Assembly: GCF_021729885.1 (NCBI RefSeq)
Contig: NZ_CP063401.1
Location: 3,712,501-3,776,500, forward strand
Reading direction: 5' to 3'
Source of the DNA: Devosia sp. SL43
Lineage (GTDB): Bacteria; Pseudomonadota; Alphaproteobacteria; Rhizobiales; Devosiaceae
Length of the DNA: 64,000 nt
The notes under the pieces were generated by a model. It was not told the origin of the DNA. It made no database searches and saw only the letters and a list, made by a program, of their open reading frames with translations. Made by a program: the position numbers and the translations under genes. Positions 42,966-52,880 of the stretch are shown in pieces (positions within the stretch are counted from its first letter, which is position 1; each line of letters begins with the position of its first letter).

Positions 42966-45755
42966 CTAGAAATGCACCGACTTGGAATCGATCGAGGGCG
43001 TAACCGGCGGCGCGAACTTGGTCAGATCGATCCCCTGGACGGCGGCCTTGTATTCCTCAGCGCTGGGCGTCCGGCCAAGAATGGCCGACAGCACCACGAC
43101 AGGGGTCGAAGCCAGAAGCGACTCGCCCTTCTTTTCGGCGGTGTCCTCAACGACGCGACCCTGAAACAGCCGGGTTGAGGTTGCGAGAACTGTGTCGCCC
43201 TTTTCCGCCTTCTCCTGATTGCCCATGCACAGGTTGCAGCCCGGACGCTCGAGATAGAGGATATTCTCGTATTCGGTGCGGTTGGCCGTCTTGGGCTTAA
43301 GGTCATCGAATTCGAAGCCCGAATAGCGCTGCAGGATTTCCCAATCCCCTTCGGCCTTCAGCTCGTCGATGATGTTGTACGTGGGAGCCGCAACAACCAA
43401 AGGCGCCTTGAACTCGACCTTGCCTTCGGCCTTCTCGATGTTCTTGAGCATCTGGGCGACGATCTTCATGTCGCCCTTATGCACCATGCAGGAGCCCACG
43501 AAGCCCAGATCAACCTTCTTGGTGCCGCCGTAATAGGAGACGGGACGGATGGTGTCGTGGGTGTAGCGACGCGAGACGTCCGAATTGTTCACATCGGGAT
43601 CGGCGATCATCGGCTCGTCGATCACGTCCAGATCGACCACAACCTCGGCGAAGTATTTCGCATTGGCGTCGGGGGCCAGTGCCGGCTTCTCGCCAGAGCG
43701 AATCTCGGCGATGCGCTGATCTGCCTTGGCGATCAGGCCCTTGAGCGTCTGTGCGGGATTGTCCATGCCCTTGTCGATCATGATCTGGATGCGCGACTTG
43801 GCGATTTCCAGCGACTCGATCAGCGTCTCGTCCTGCGAGATGCAGATCGAGGCCTTGGCCTTCATCTCGGCGGTCCAGTCGGTGAAGGTGAAGGCCTGAT
43901 CGGCCAGCAGCGTACCCAGATGCACTTCGATGATGCGGCCCTGGAACACGTTGTCACCATGCTGCTTGAGCATCTGGGCCTGCGTCGCATGCACCACGTC
44001 GCGGAAGTCCATATGCGATTGCATCTGGCCCTTGAACGTCACCTTGACCGATTGCGGGATTGGCATGGTTGCCTCGCCCGTCGCCAGAGCCAGCGCCACG
44101 GTGCCGGAGTCGGCGCCGAAGGCCACGCCCTTGGACATGCGGGTATGGCTGTCGCCACCGATAATGATGGCCCAATCATCCACGGTGATGTCGTTGAGCA
44201 CCTTGTGGATCACGTCGGTCATCGCATGGTAGTTTCCAAGCGGATCGCGGGCCGTGATGACGCCGAAATTGTTCATGAAGGCCATGAGCTTGGGAATATT
44301 GGCCTGGGCCTTCTTGTCCCACACCGATGCGGTGTGGCAGCCCGATTGATAGGCGCCATCGACCAGCGGCGAGATGACGGTGGCCGCCATCGCCTCGAGC
44401 TCCTGCGCCGTCATCAGGCCGGTCGTATCCTGTGAACCGACGATGTTCACCGTGACGCGAACGTCCGAGCCGGCATGCAGCACCTTGCCCGGCGTCACGC
44501 CGACGGCATTGCGGTTGAAGATCTTCTCGACCGCCGTCAGGCCCTGGCCTTCGACAGTGATTTCCTTGTTCGGCGCGAAGACTGGAGTGGCTTCCACGCC
44601 CAGCGTCTGCGCCGCAAAAGTTTGCAGCTTCTTGCCGAAGACAATGGCATAGGAACTGCCCGCCTTCATGAATTCGGTCTTCTGCGGGGTGAACGCCGAA
44701 GCAATATCCACCAGATCCTTGCCATCAGCGTCGCGCAGCGTCTTGGTCTTGGCGTCGATCTTGAGCACGGTGCCGGTCTCGACAGAATATTTCTGCTCGA
44801 GGATCGGATTGCCTTCATTGTTGAGGATCGGCTTGCCGTCTTCGCCGAGCTTCTTGACCCAGTTCTTGAGGTTGAGGCCGATACCGCCGGTCACGTCGAC
44901 CGTGGTCGCGAAAATCGGCGAGATGCCGTTGGTGCCCGCAACGATGGGAGCATAGTTGACGAAGGGCACATAGGGGCTGGCTGGCTTGCCGGTCCACAGC
45001 GCCACATTGTTGACGCCCGACATGCGCGACGAGCCCACGCCCATCGTGCCCTTTTCGGCGATCATCATCACCCGCTTGTCGGGATGCTGCTTTTGCAGTG
45101 CCTGGATTTCCTTCTGCGCTTCGGGCGTGATCATGCACTGGCCGTGCAGCTCGCGGTCCGAGCGCGAATGCGCCTGGTTGCCAGGCGACAGAAGGTCCGT
45201 CGAAATATCGCCTTCGGCGGCGACATAGGTCACGACCTTGATCTCGTCCTCGACATCGGGAAGCTTGGTGAAGAACTCGGCCTTGGCGTAGCTTTCGAGC
45301 ACGCCCTTGGCGACGGAATTGCCGGCCTTGTAGGCATCGCGCAGCCGGAACATGTCAGCGTCATAGAGGAAGACCTGGGTCTTGAGCACCTCACCGGCCT
45401 GTTCGGCGATCGCAGCGTTATCGCCAAGCGCGACATCGAGCAGCACGACAATCGATGGACCGCCCTTCATATGCGACAGCAGTTCAAGCGCAAAACTTGG
45501 CGTGATTTCGGGGACGATCGCTTCGCCAAGGATGATTTCCTTGAGGAAAGCAGCCTTGACGCCCGCCGCGCTCGTGGTGCCGGGCAGCGTGTTGTAGATG
45601 AAGAATGTGAGAGCATCGGCGCGGTGCTCGCTGTCCGTATCCCTGATCAGCGCGATGATTTCACCAGTCAGGCCACCGGCATCGATCGGCTTGGGTGCGA
45701 GCCCCTGTGCTTTTCTGCTTTCGATTTCGGCCAGGTAATCGGAGTAGAGGGTCAT
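42966..45755 (-). CDS. acnB: aconitate hydratase B (AcnB, also 2-methylisocitrate dehydratase)
   Basis: The 929-aa protein has the AcnB-specific order: an N-terminal HEAT-like domain (YSDYLAEIESRKAQGLAPKP), a swivel domain, then the catalytic domains with IIGGDSHTRMSKGVAFGADS, GSCMVHKGDMKI and LERPGCNLCMGNQ. The last two supply the Fe-S cysteines. It interconverts citrate and isocitrate in the TCA cycle. E. coli AcnB is 865 aa; the extra length includes an insertion near KILKI-like residues (EGNPILEQKYSVETGTVLKI). Most Rhizobiales rely on AcnA, so this type is uncommon here. The start at 45755 gives the AcnB N-terminus. Confidence 0.94.
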   Translation of the reverse strand: MTLYSDYLAEIESRKAQGLAPKPIDAGGLTGEIIALIRDTDSEHRADALTFFIYNTLPGTTSAAGVKAAFLKEIILGEAIVPEITPSFALELLSHMKGGPSIVVLLDVALGDNAAIAEQAGEVLKTQVFLYDADMFRLRDAYKAGNSVAKGVLESYAKAEFFTKLPDVEDEIKVVTYVAAEGDISTDLLSPGNQAHSRSDRELHGQCMITPEAQKEIQALQKQHPDKRVMMIAEKGTMGVGSSRMSGVNNVALWTGKPASPYVPFVNYAPIVAGTNGISPIFATTVDVTGGIGLNLKNWVKKLGEDGKPILNNEGNPILEQKYSVETGTVLKIDAKTKTLRDADGKDLVDIASAFTPQKTEFMKAGSSYAIVFGKKLQTFAAQTLGVEATPVFAPNKEITVEGQGLTAVEKIFNRNAVGVTPGKVLHAGSDVRVTVNIVGSQDTTGLMTAQELEAMAATVISPLVDGAYQSGCHTASVWDKKAQANIPKLMAFMNNFGVITARDPLGNYHAMTDVIHKVLNDITVDDWAIIIGGDSHTRMSKGVAFGADSGTVALALATGEATMPIPQSVKVTFKGQMQSHMDFRDVVHATQAQMLKQHGDNVFQGRIIEVHLGTLLADQAFTFTDWTAEMKAKASICISQDETLIESLEIAKSRIQIMIDKGMDNPAQTLKGLIAKADQRIAEIRSGEKPALAPDANAKYFAEVVVDLDVIDEPMIADPDVNNSDVSRRYTHDTIRPVSYYGGTKKVDLGFVGSCMVHKGDMKIVAQMLKNIEKAEGKVEFKAPLVVAAPTYNIIDELKAEGDWEILQRYSGFEFDDLKPKTANRTEYENILYLERPGCNLCMGNQEKAEKGDTVLATSTRLFQGRVVEDTAEKKGESLLASTPVVVLSAILGRTPSAEEYKAAVQGIDLTKFAPPVTPSIDSKSVHF

Positions 45756-46124
45756 CGCAATCTCAACTTGGTGTGGGCGTGGAGCCATGGCAGCGCCAGC
45801 GGATGGGCAGGTCGTAGGCTCGCGATCATGGGGATGCGGGCGCGTCGTTCCGGGGCAACGTAGCGCATTCCAAGAGAAAAAATACTTTCGATTCAGCAAG
45901 GGGCGGTCGAACAATAGCATGCCCAACCCCGTTTGACCGGAGCGGTGGCTGCCAAGGGTTCAAGCCCTCCGCCTACTGCCGGCGTTTGGCCCCTGTTGCG
46001 AGCTGACGGCGCGGCCTACCGGATCTGGTTGCCGCCCAGTCTGCCCACCGTTTCAAGGCGGGCCTGAAGTCCTTGAACGAGCAGTTGCACGTATGCCTTG
46101 AGCCATTCTTGCATGATGAAATTC
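45756..46124. other. 369-bp intergenic region between acnB and allophanate hydrolase
   Basis: No convincing gene, RNA or repeat is seen. It holds the acnB promoter area (an AT-rich stretch at 45876-45900, the richest local segment) and the 3' flank of the guanidine operon. A 32-codon minus-strand frame at 46016-46114 is too short to support. No strong terminator hairpin was seen for the guanidine operon. Confidence 0.5.
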
Positions 46125-47933
46125 TCAGGCGTTGCGGGAGCTGAGATAGGCACGCCAGCCGCCAAAGCCGGTAATGTCCTCGGCGCCGGCAAGTGCGTGG
46201 GATTCGCACAGAAAGCCTGAGACCGCCGTGCCGTCGTCCAGGGCCACCTTGCCGATACCCAGCGGCGATGGAATGCGGGCGACGAACTGCCCGAAGGCAG
46301 CCGGCGGCAGCTCCCAGACTTCGACGGCAATTCCGGGTCCGGCATAGCCCGGTTCGCGAATAAGGCCCGGCTTGGGCGGCGTCGTGTTGGGCAGGGCAAA
46401 GAGCCTGTAGTCATTGGCCGTGCTGCATGTCTTGAGCAGCCTCCCGCCCGGACCGGTCAGTTCCTTGTTCAGCGGCATGCCAGTAAGGTGCGCGCCGACC
46501 ACGACAATCTGCACCATCTCGCTCGCGGCGGCGGGCACTGTACTTGCCGCCGGCAAGGCTGCTGCCTTGTCGCGACCCATACCGCGCGCCGCCTTGCGAT
46601 GGAGCGCATCTGCCAATGGCGCCAGCGCATCATCGGTAAAGGCCGGGGCGACGAGTGTGACGCCAGCCGGCAGGTGATCCTGGCCGTCGAAGCCGCCGGG
46701 GATAGCGATGGCGGCGCAGTCGAGCAGGTTCGCAAAATTGGTGTAGCGGCCGAAATGCGAGTTGAGCCGGATAGGGTCGGCCTGCATGGCTTCCACGGTG
46801 TAGGTGGTGGGCGAGGTCGGCAGCAGCAGCACGTCGGCCTTGGCCCAGGTGGCTTCAGTCTTACGGCGCAGTTCTTCCAGCCGGTACCTGCCCTTAAAGG
46901 CCTCGACCGCCGTCTTGCCCTTGGCGCCCGCAATGATGGTACGCACCGTCGGATCGAAGTCGGCTTCGTTGCTGGCAAAGAAATCTTCCACGGCGGCCAG
47001 GCGTTCGGCGACCCAAGGGCCGTCGTAGAGCAGGGCTGCCGCTTCGCGGAACGGGGCATAGTCGAAGGGAACCACCGTTGCGCCAAGGGCGCGGATGTTG
47101 TCGATGGCGGCGTCATAGAGCCGTTCGACCTCGGCATTGCCGAAGAATTCGCGTTCGGCGCCATAGAGCACACCAACGCGCAGCCCCGATGTCGGCAACG
47201 ACGCCCATTTGGCTTTGCGCGAGAACGGATCAGCCGCATCGAAGCCCTCCGCCACCCTACGGGCGGCCACGCCATCGCCCACCGTGGCGGCGAAAATGGT
47301 AACGCAATCAACGCTCTTGCAGGCCGGCACAACGCCAGTATTGGGCAGCAGTCCCGGCGTCGGCTTGATGCCGACCAGGTTGTTGAACATGGCGGGTACA
47401 CGACCGGAGCCAGCGGTGTCAGTGCCGAGCGAGAAACTGGCGAAGCCGGCGGCGACGGAAACTGCAGAGCCGGAGCTAGAGCCGCCTGAGACATAGGCCG
47501 GATCGAACACCGAACGGGGCGCGCCATAGGGCGAGCGGGTGCCGTTGAGGCCGGTGGCAAACTGGTCGAGATTGGTCTTGCCGATGACGATACCGCCGGC
47601 TGCCTTGAGGCGCGCGACGACGGTCGCGTCGGCGGCCGGATCATAGGCGAAGGCAGGGCAGGCGGCGGTGGTGGGCAGTCCCGCCACGTCGATATTGTCC
47701 TTTACTGCGAACGGGATACCCCAGAGCGGCAGGCTGTTGGGCTCGGGGTGTTGCTCCATCAGCGCATCGGCGGTGGCGAGCAGGGCGGCGTCGCTGGTGG
47801 GGGTGATGAACACGGCCTTGTCCGGCCAGGCGGCGCGGCGTTCGATGACCGCTTCCATCACGTCGCGGGGGGTGACGCTGTGATCGGCATAGAGTGCCCG
47901 GAGCGTTGCGAGATCGAGGATGGTGGGCAGCAT
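46125..47933 (-). CDS. atzF: allophanate hydrolase
   Basis: The 602-aa protein has an amidase-signature domain (~1-450) with the Ser-cisSer-Lys set: Lys in FAVKDNIDVAGLP, GGSSSGSAVSVAAG and GTDTAGSGRVPAMFNNLVG. The C-terminal AtzF-type domain is QIVVVGAHLTGMPLNKEL and GIAVEVWELPPAAFG. Allophanate is split to ammonia and CO2. Size matches AtzF (~605 aa). It overlaps the carboxylase stop by one base, as the last gene of the guanidine operon. It could also serve biuret breakdown from the operon at 56.3 kb. Confidence 0.95.
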   Translation of the reverse strand: MLPTILDLATLRALYADHSVTPRDVMEAVIERRAAWPDKAVFITPTSDAALLATADALMEQHPEPNSLPLWGIPFAVKDNIDVAGLPTTAACPAFAYDPAADATVVARLKAAGGIVIGKTNLDQFATGLNGTRSPYGAPRSVFDPAYVSGGSSSGSAVSVAAGFASFSLGTDTAGSGRVPAMFNNLVGIKPTPGLLPNTGVVPACKSVDCVTIFAATVGDGVAARRVAEGFDAADPFSRKAKWASLPTSGLRVGVLYGAEREFFGNAEVERLYDAAIDNIRALGATVVPFDYAPFREAAALLYDGPWVAERLAAVEDFFASNEADFDPTVRTIIAGAKGKTAVEAFKGRYRLEELRRKTEATWAKADVLLLPTSPTTYTVEAMQADPIRLNSHFGRYTNFANLLDCAAIAIPGGFDGQDHLPAGVTLVAPAFTDDALAPLADALHRKAARGMGRDKAAALPAASTVPAAASEMVQIVVVGAHLTGMPLNKELTGPGGRLLKTCSTANDYRLFALPNTTPPKPGLIREPGYAGPGIAVEVWELPPAAFGQFVARIPSPLGIGKVALDDGTAVSGFLCESHALAGAEDITGFGGWRAYLSSRNA

Positions 47934-50900
47934 CAGATTTCCTCCAGCACGACGACAACATCGCCGGTCTTGACGTTTTTACCAGGTCCGGCAAGGACTT
48001 GACGGACCTTGCCAGCAGCTTGTGCGGTGATGGTGATTTCCATCTTCATGGATTCGATGATGGCGACGGCTTCGCCTTCGGCCACAGTGGCTCCATCCTC
48101 GACCAGAATCTTCCAGATGTTGCCGGGAACGCCGGTGGGTACGCCAAAGCATCCCACGGGGATATCGCCTTCGATGGCGCTGTTGCCGGCGTCGTCGGCG
48201 ATGAAGCTGTCAAGGCCTTCGGCCTTCCAGCGATTGCGCTCGGCGTCGAACGCAGCCTGCTGGTTGGTCTTGAAGGCGGCGATACTTGGGGCATTGGCCG
48301 CCAACTCCCGGGCGTAGTCGGCGTAGGAGAATTGTGTCTCCTCAATGCGCAATGGGTAGGCGCCGTGCGGGAAGGCGGCACGGGCTTCGGTGAGCTCGTC
48401 ATGACTGACAGGGAAGAACCGGATCTGGTCGAAGAAGTTCAGCAGCCACGGCTTGCCCGGCGTGAATTCCGGCGTGGACCGCCACGTATTCCAGACCTGG
48501 ATGGTGCGGCCGAAAAGCTGATATCCGCCAGGGCCTTCCATGCCATAGACACACATATAGGCGCCCCCGATCCCCACCGCATTTTCCGGCGTCCAGGTGC
48601 GGGCCGGATTGTATTTGGTGGTCACCAGCCGATGGCGCGGATCGACCGGCGTCGCCACGGGCGCGCCGAGATAGACGTCGCCCAGGCCGAGCACCAGATA
48701 GCTCGCGTCGAAGATCGTCCGCTTCACATCTTCGATGCTGGAGAGGCCGTTGATGCGGCGGATGAACTCGATATTGTCGGGGCACCACGGCGCGTTGGGG
48801 CGCACCAGTTCCTGATATTTTCGCATGGCCAGCTGGATGTCAGGGTCGTTCCACGACAGTGGCAAATGCACGATGCGGCTGGGGACAACGACGTCCTCGG
48901 CGGCGGGGAGAGATTTTTCTATCTCCGCCAGCAGACCGAGCAGGCGGGTGCGCGACAGCGTGGTGCCATCGTAGTGGATCTGCAGCGAACGGATGCCGGG
49001 AGTCAGGTCGATCGGCGCAAGCATGCTGGAGGTCTTGGTCAGCGCCTCCATTAACAGGTGGACACGCAGCCGCAACGCGATGTCCAGCGACATGTCGCCA
49101 TACTCGACGAGCAGGTTGTCGTCGCCTTGACGGCGATAAACGACAGGCACCGGACCATCGTCGGATCGCGCCAGGATCGCTGAGCCGGTTTCAAGATTCG
49201 GACGGTGGATGGCAGGTCCGGCGATGGGATCGTCGGGGCGGGCGACCGGATGGAAGCGGATGGTGTCGCCGGGTTTGAACTGGCCCATCTTCCAAAGCTC
49301 ATCGCGGGCGATCACCGCCGGGCAGACGAAACCGCCCAAACTCGGGCCATCCGGGCCGAGGATGATCGGCATGTCGCCGGTGAAGTCGATGGCGCCGATG
49401 GCGTAGGCATTGTCGTGGAGGTTGGACGGGTGAAGCCCGGCTTCGCCGCCATCCGTGCGGGCCCATTGGGGGGCGGGGCCGATCAGGCGGACGCCGGTGC
49501 GGGCGCTGTTGAAATGGACTTCGTAGTCGGTGGCGAAGAGGGTCTCGATATCGCCATCCTGGAAGAAGTCTGGCGCCCCGTGGGGGCCGTAGAGCACGCC
49601 GACATCCCAGTGGCGGGTGAGGGGCGCGGGGTCGGTGGCGGGTTGGACGGTCTTCTGCGCCGAACGGGCGAGATGCAGCACTTGCCCAGCTTTGACCGTG
49701 CCGGTGGCATGGCCACCGAACTGGCCGAGGCCAAAGGTGGCGCGGGAGCCCAGGACAACCGGGGCGGCAAAGCCGCCGGAGACGGCGAGGTAGCTGCGCT
49801 GGCCGGGGCCGTCGACGGCGCCGATGGCAAGGGTCTGACCGGCAGTCACGCTGATAGGCGTGTTATGCGCGACCGGGGTGCCATCAAGCTTCATCGGCAT
49901 CGCCGCGCCCGACAGGGCGATGGTCACCGGGGCGTGGAAGCGCAGGGTCGGACCGGCGACGGTCAGTTCCAGCGCAGCGGTGACGTCGGCATTGCCCACC
50001 AGCCGGTTGGCGTGGCGAAAGCTGTAGTCATCCATCGGCCCACTGGGCGGCACGCCGACATGCCAGAGGCCCAGGCGACCTGGGAGTTCCTGGATGCTCG
50101 ATTGCGCCCCGGGGGCGATGACTTCCACCACATCGGGGATGAAGAGGAAGTCCTTCAGTGCCGTGGTGGCCACCTTACCGCTGGCGAGGAGGTCCGAGCC
50201 GGCGATGGCACGGAGATAGGCGAGGTTGGTCTCGATGCCCGCCACCGATGTCGCCTTCAGCGCAGCCCGCAGATTGGCGATGGCCGTCGGGCGGTCGATG
50301 CCGGCGACGATAATCTTGGCCAGCATCGGATCGTAATAGGACGTTACCTCGGTGCCAGTCTCAATCCAGCCATCGACGCGGACATGGTCCGGGAATTTGA
50401 CTTCGGTCAGGAGGCCAGCGCTCGGTCTGAAGTTGGCATGCGGGATTTCGGCATAGAGCCGGACTTCGATGGCGGCGCCATGCGGGGTGAGCGGACCGGC
50501 CTTGGCGATTGGGTCTTCCCCGGCGGCCTGGCGGATCATCCACTCGACGAGATCGATGTTGAACACTGCCTCGGTGACGGGGTGCTCGACCTGCAGGCGG
50601 GTGTTTACCTCGAGGAAGTAGAAGTCCTCGCGGACGGGGTCGTAGATGAACTCCACGGTGCCGGCCGACGCGTATTTGACAGCCGAGCCGAGATCGGTGG
50701 CCGCCTTGTGCAGGCGGGTGCGGACCGCGTCGGAGAGGCCGGGTGCAGGGGTTTCCTCCACGACCTTCTGGTTGCGGCGCTGCAGCGAGCAGTCGCGTTC
50801 GCCAAGGGCGATAACCTTGCCTTTGCCGTCGCCGAAGATCTGCACTTCGACATGGCGGGCGTCGGAGACGAAGCGCTCGATATAGACGCGGGCATCGCCG

Positions 50901-51472
50901 AAACTTGATGTCGCCGTGCGCTGCACGCTGTCGAAGGCGGCCGATAGTGCCGCGGCGTCGGCGCAGAGCTGCATGCCGATGCCGCCGCCACCAGCCGTGC
51001 TCTTGAGCATGACGGGATACCCGACAGTCTCGGCAGCAGCGAGGGCTTCCTCGGCGCTATTGAGCAGGTTGGTGCCGGGCAGTAGCGGCACGCCGCTGGA
51101 TTTGGCCAGTTCGCGGGCAGTGTGCTTGAGGCCGAAGGCTTCGATATTTGCGGGTGTCGGGCCGATGAAGGTGATGCCGGCTTCGGCAAGGCGCTGGGCG
51201 AAGCCGATATTCTCGCTGAGGAAGCCATAGCCGGGATGGACGGCCTGGGCGCCGGTCGCCTTGCAGGCGGCGATGACTGCGTCGACATTGAGGTAGGACT
51301 CGGTCGCCGGGGCAGGGCCGAGCCGCACGGCTTCGTCGGCCAGCGAGACTGCCTTGGTGAAGCGATCGGCGTCGGAATAGACGGCGACGCTGGCGATGCC
51401 CATGCGACGCAGGGTCTTGATGATACGCACGGCGATTTCGCCGCGATTGGCGATGAGGACTTTGCTGAACAT
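47933..51472 (-). CDS. biotin-dependent guanidine carboxylase (urea carboxylase family)
   Basis: The 1179-aa protein has a biotin carboxylase/ATP-grasp part (~1-450; KVLIANRGEIAVRIIKTL, STAGGGGIGMQLC, FLEVNTRLQVEHPVTE). A carboxyltransferase part of the KipA/KipI type (~470-1080; GPMDDYSFRHANRLVGN, GPDGPSLGGFVCPAV, YGMEGPGGYQLFGRTIQVW) and a C-terminal biotinyl domain with AIIESMKMEI (Lys ~1143) follow. The family is usually named urea carboxylase. The guanidine-I riboswitch and the two associated proteins show that guanidine is the likely substrate, giving carboxyguanidine. Kinetic proof would need the protein. Confidence 0.92.
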   Translation of the reverse strand: MFSKVLIANRGEIAVRIIKTLRRMGIASVAVYSDADRFTKAVSLADEAVRLGPAPATESYLNVDAVIAACKATGAQAVHPGYGFLSENIGFAQRLAEAGITFIGPTPANIEAFGLKHTARELAKSSGVPLLPGTNLLNSAEEALAAAETVGYPVMLKSTAGGGGIGMQLCADAAALSAAFDSVQRTATSSFGDARVYIERFVSDARHVEVQIFGDGKGKVIALGERDCSLQRRNQKVVEETPAPGLSDAVRTRLHKAATDLGSAVKYASAGTVEFIYDPVREDFYFLEVNTRLQVEHPVTEAVFNIDLVEWMIRQAAGEDPIAKAGPLTPHGAAIEVRLYAEIPHANFRPSAGLLTEVKFPDHVRVDGWIETGTEVTSYYDPMLAKIIVAGIDRPTAIANLRAALKATSVAGIETNLAYLRAIAGSDLLASGKVATTALKDFLFIPDVVEVIAPGAQSSIQELPGRLGLWHVGVPPSGPMDDYSFRHANRLVGNADVTAALELTVAGPTLRFHAPVTIALSGAAMPMKLDGTPVAHNTPISVTAGQTLAIGAVDGPGQRSYLAVSGGFAAPVVLGSRATFGLGQFGGHATGTVKAGQVLHLARSAQKTVQPATDPAPLTRHWDVGVLYGPHGAPDFFQDGDIETLFATDYEVHFNSARTGVRLIGPAPQWARTDGGEAGLHPSNLHDNAYAIGAIDFTGDMPIILGPDGPSLGGFVCPAVIARDELWKMGQFKPGDTIRFHPVARPDDPIAGPAIHRPNLETGSAILARSDDGPVPVVYRRQGDDNLLVEYGDMSLDIALRLRVHLLMEALTKTSSMLAPIDLTPGIRSLQIHYDGTTLSRTRLLGLLAEIEKSLPAAEDVVVPSRIVHLPLSWNDPDIQLAMRKYQELVRPNAPWCPDNIEFIRRINGLSSIEDVKRTIFDASYLVLGLGDVYLGAPVATPVDPRHRLVTTKYNPARTWTPENAVGIGGAYMCVYGMEGPGGYQLFGRTIQVWNTWRSTPEFTPGKPWLLNFFDQIRFFPVSHDELTEARAAFPHGAYPLRIEETQFSYADYARELAANAPSIAAFKTNQQAAFDAERNRWKAEGLDSFIADDAGNSAIEGDIPVGCFGVPTGVPGNIWKILVEDGATVAEGEAVAIIESMKMEITITAQAAGKVRQVLAGPGKNVKTGDVVVVLEEI

Positions 51473-51476
51473 CGGC

Positions 51477-52067
51477 TCAGTCCGAAATCACGACGCGGAT
51501 CGGCGTCGGGTTGAAGCCGTTGCAGGGATTGTTGACCTGCGGGCAGTTGGAGATGACGCAGAGGACGTCCATTTCGGCGACCATTTCGACGTGGTCGCCG
51601 GGGGCGGAGAGGCCGTCGACGATGGTCATCTGACCGGAGGGTTCGATCGGCACATTCATGAAGAAGTTGATGTTGGGGACGATGTCGCGCTTGGACATGC
51701 CGTGCTTGGTGACTTCGAGCACGAAGTTGTCCCGGCAGGCGTGCAGGTACTTGGTGTCGTGGCCGAAACGGACCGTGTTGCTCTCGCACGAGCAGGCGCC
51801 GGCGGATGTGTCATGCCGGCCGCAGCTATCGGCGGTAACTGTCAGCATCACATTGCCTTCGTTGCTGACGATTTTGGTGCCGAGCCCGACATAGGCATTG
51901 CCGTTGACCCGCAACGTGTCCTGGCCGGAATAACGTTCGGAGTAGTCGTCGGCCTTGTAGAACAGCGTGTCGATGGCCTGCTGGCCCTCGCTGTCGATGA
52001 TGCGGATGGTCTGGCCCTTGCGGACGATGCCGGACCAGGGCTTTTCGGCGGGGATGAAGTGTTCCAT
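51477..52067 (-). CDS. carboxyguanidine deiminase subunit, UAAP2 type (DUF1989)
   Basis: The 196-aa protein is the second urea-carboxylase-associated protein: HFIPAEKPWSGIVRKGQTI, DIVPNINFFMNVPIEPSG, AEMDVLCVISNCPQVNNPC and FNPTPIRVVISD. Cysteines at ASAGACSCE-like and SNCPQ positions may bind metal. In characterised guanidine operons the UAAP1/UAAP2 pair (CgdA/CgdB) deiminates carboxyguanidine to allophanate. It lies 4 bp before the carboxylase and 12 bp after the UAAP1 gene. Confidence 0.9.
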   Translation of the reverse strand: MEHFIPAEKPWSGIVRKGQTIRIIDSEGQQAIDTLFYKADDYSERYSGQDTLRVNGNAYVGLGTKIVSNEGNVMLTVTADSCGRHDTSAGACSCESNTVRFGHDTKYLHACRDNFVLEVTKHGMSKRDIVPNINFFMNVPIEPSGQMTIVDGLSAPGDHVEMVAEMDVLCVISNCPQVNNPCNGFNPTPIRVVISD

Positions 52068-52079
52068 TTTCGTCTCCCC

Positions 52080-52880
52080 TCAAGCCAGCTGCATGGCGTT
52101 GTTCTCGAAACCGCGAACGGCTTCGGCTGTGGCGGTGCGGCACAGATCGTCGGCCGCGATAGACGTTCGGAAGCGGGTCACGGTGACGGGCTGCGGTGCG
52201 TAGGTGGGGCTCGGATCGAGCGGATGCGGGCAGTTGGAGAAGGCGACGATGAGGTCCATCTCGGCGCGCAGCTCGACATTGTCGCCGGCAACCCGGAGAT
52301 CGTCGCGCCAGATGAAGTTGCCGTCGGCATCGACCCGGACGGGGGCGAAGAGGGTCAGCGCCGAGGGGATGTCGCGGCGGTCGAGGCCGAGCTTGGTGGC
52401 GACGAGGATGAAATTGTCGCGCGTATTCCTGAAGTCGCCGGAATATTTGGCGGCGTTCGACGCAACGGTGGAACCGCCGACCAGAGCATCATGCGCGGTG
52501 GATGCGGCTTCGGTGACCGAGAACAGCACGCGGCCCATATCGGTGAACAGTACCCGGCCCTTGGCGATGGCGGTGGTCCACTGCACTTTGACGGTATCGG
52601 GCAGGTTGAGGCGCTCGCTCGTATCGGTTGCAGACCAGGCGATCAGCGACACGGCGGATGGACCATCGTCCTGCGCGATGCGAATGGTGTCACCGGCCTT
52701 GAGGCTGGTCGACCAATACCAGCCACCGGGGATGGTCTCGACATGGACCGGATCAGCGATGTGCGCAGCGGGGACTGTACTCGGGCCGGGCAGGGCCTTG
52801 GGCGCATTCTGCAATCCCTTGCGCTGGTGTTCCTCGTAGCGCGCGCGATCGGCGGCGATCTGTTCGGGGGTACGGCTCAT
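52080..52880 (-). CDS. carboxyguanidine deiminase subunit, UAAP1 type (DUF1989)
   Basis: The 266-aa protein is the first urea-carboxylase-associated protein: VETIPGGWYWSTSLKAGDTI, IPSALTLFAPVRVDADGNF, AEMDLIVAFSNCPHPLDP and a C-terminal AVRGFENNAMQLA. It shares the DUF1989 fold with its neighbour and should form the heteromeric carboxyguanidine deiminase with it, releasing ammonia. Its start overlaps the end of the ATPase gene by 4 bp. Confidence 0.9.
   Translation of the reverse strand: MSRTPEQIAADRARYEEHQRKGLQNAPKALPGPSTVPAAHIADPVHVETIPGGWYWSTSLKAGDTIRIAQDDGPSAVSLIAWSATDTSERLNLPDTVKVQWTTAIAKGRVLFTDMGRVLFSVTEAASTAHDALVGGSTVASNAAKYSGDFRNTRDNFILVATKLGLDRRDIPSALTLFAPVRVDADGNFIWRDDLRVAGDNVELRAEMDLIVAFSNCPHPLDPSPTYAPQPVTVTRFRTSIAADDLCRTATAEAVRGFENNAMQLA

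Noticed and set aside
46016-46114. 32-codon minus-strand frame downstream of allophanate hydrolase (starts MQEWLKAYVQLL)
   Set aside because: It is too short, with only a weak ribosome site, and nothing in the sequence supports translation beyond an amphipathic look.
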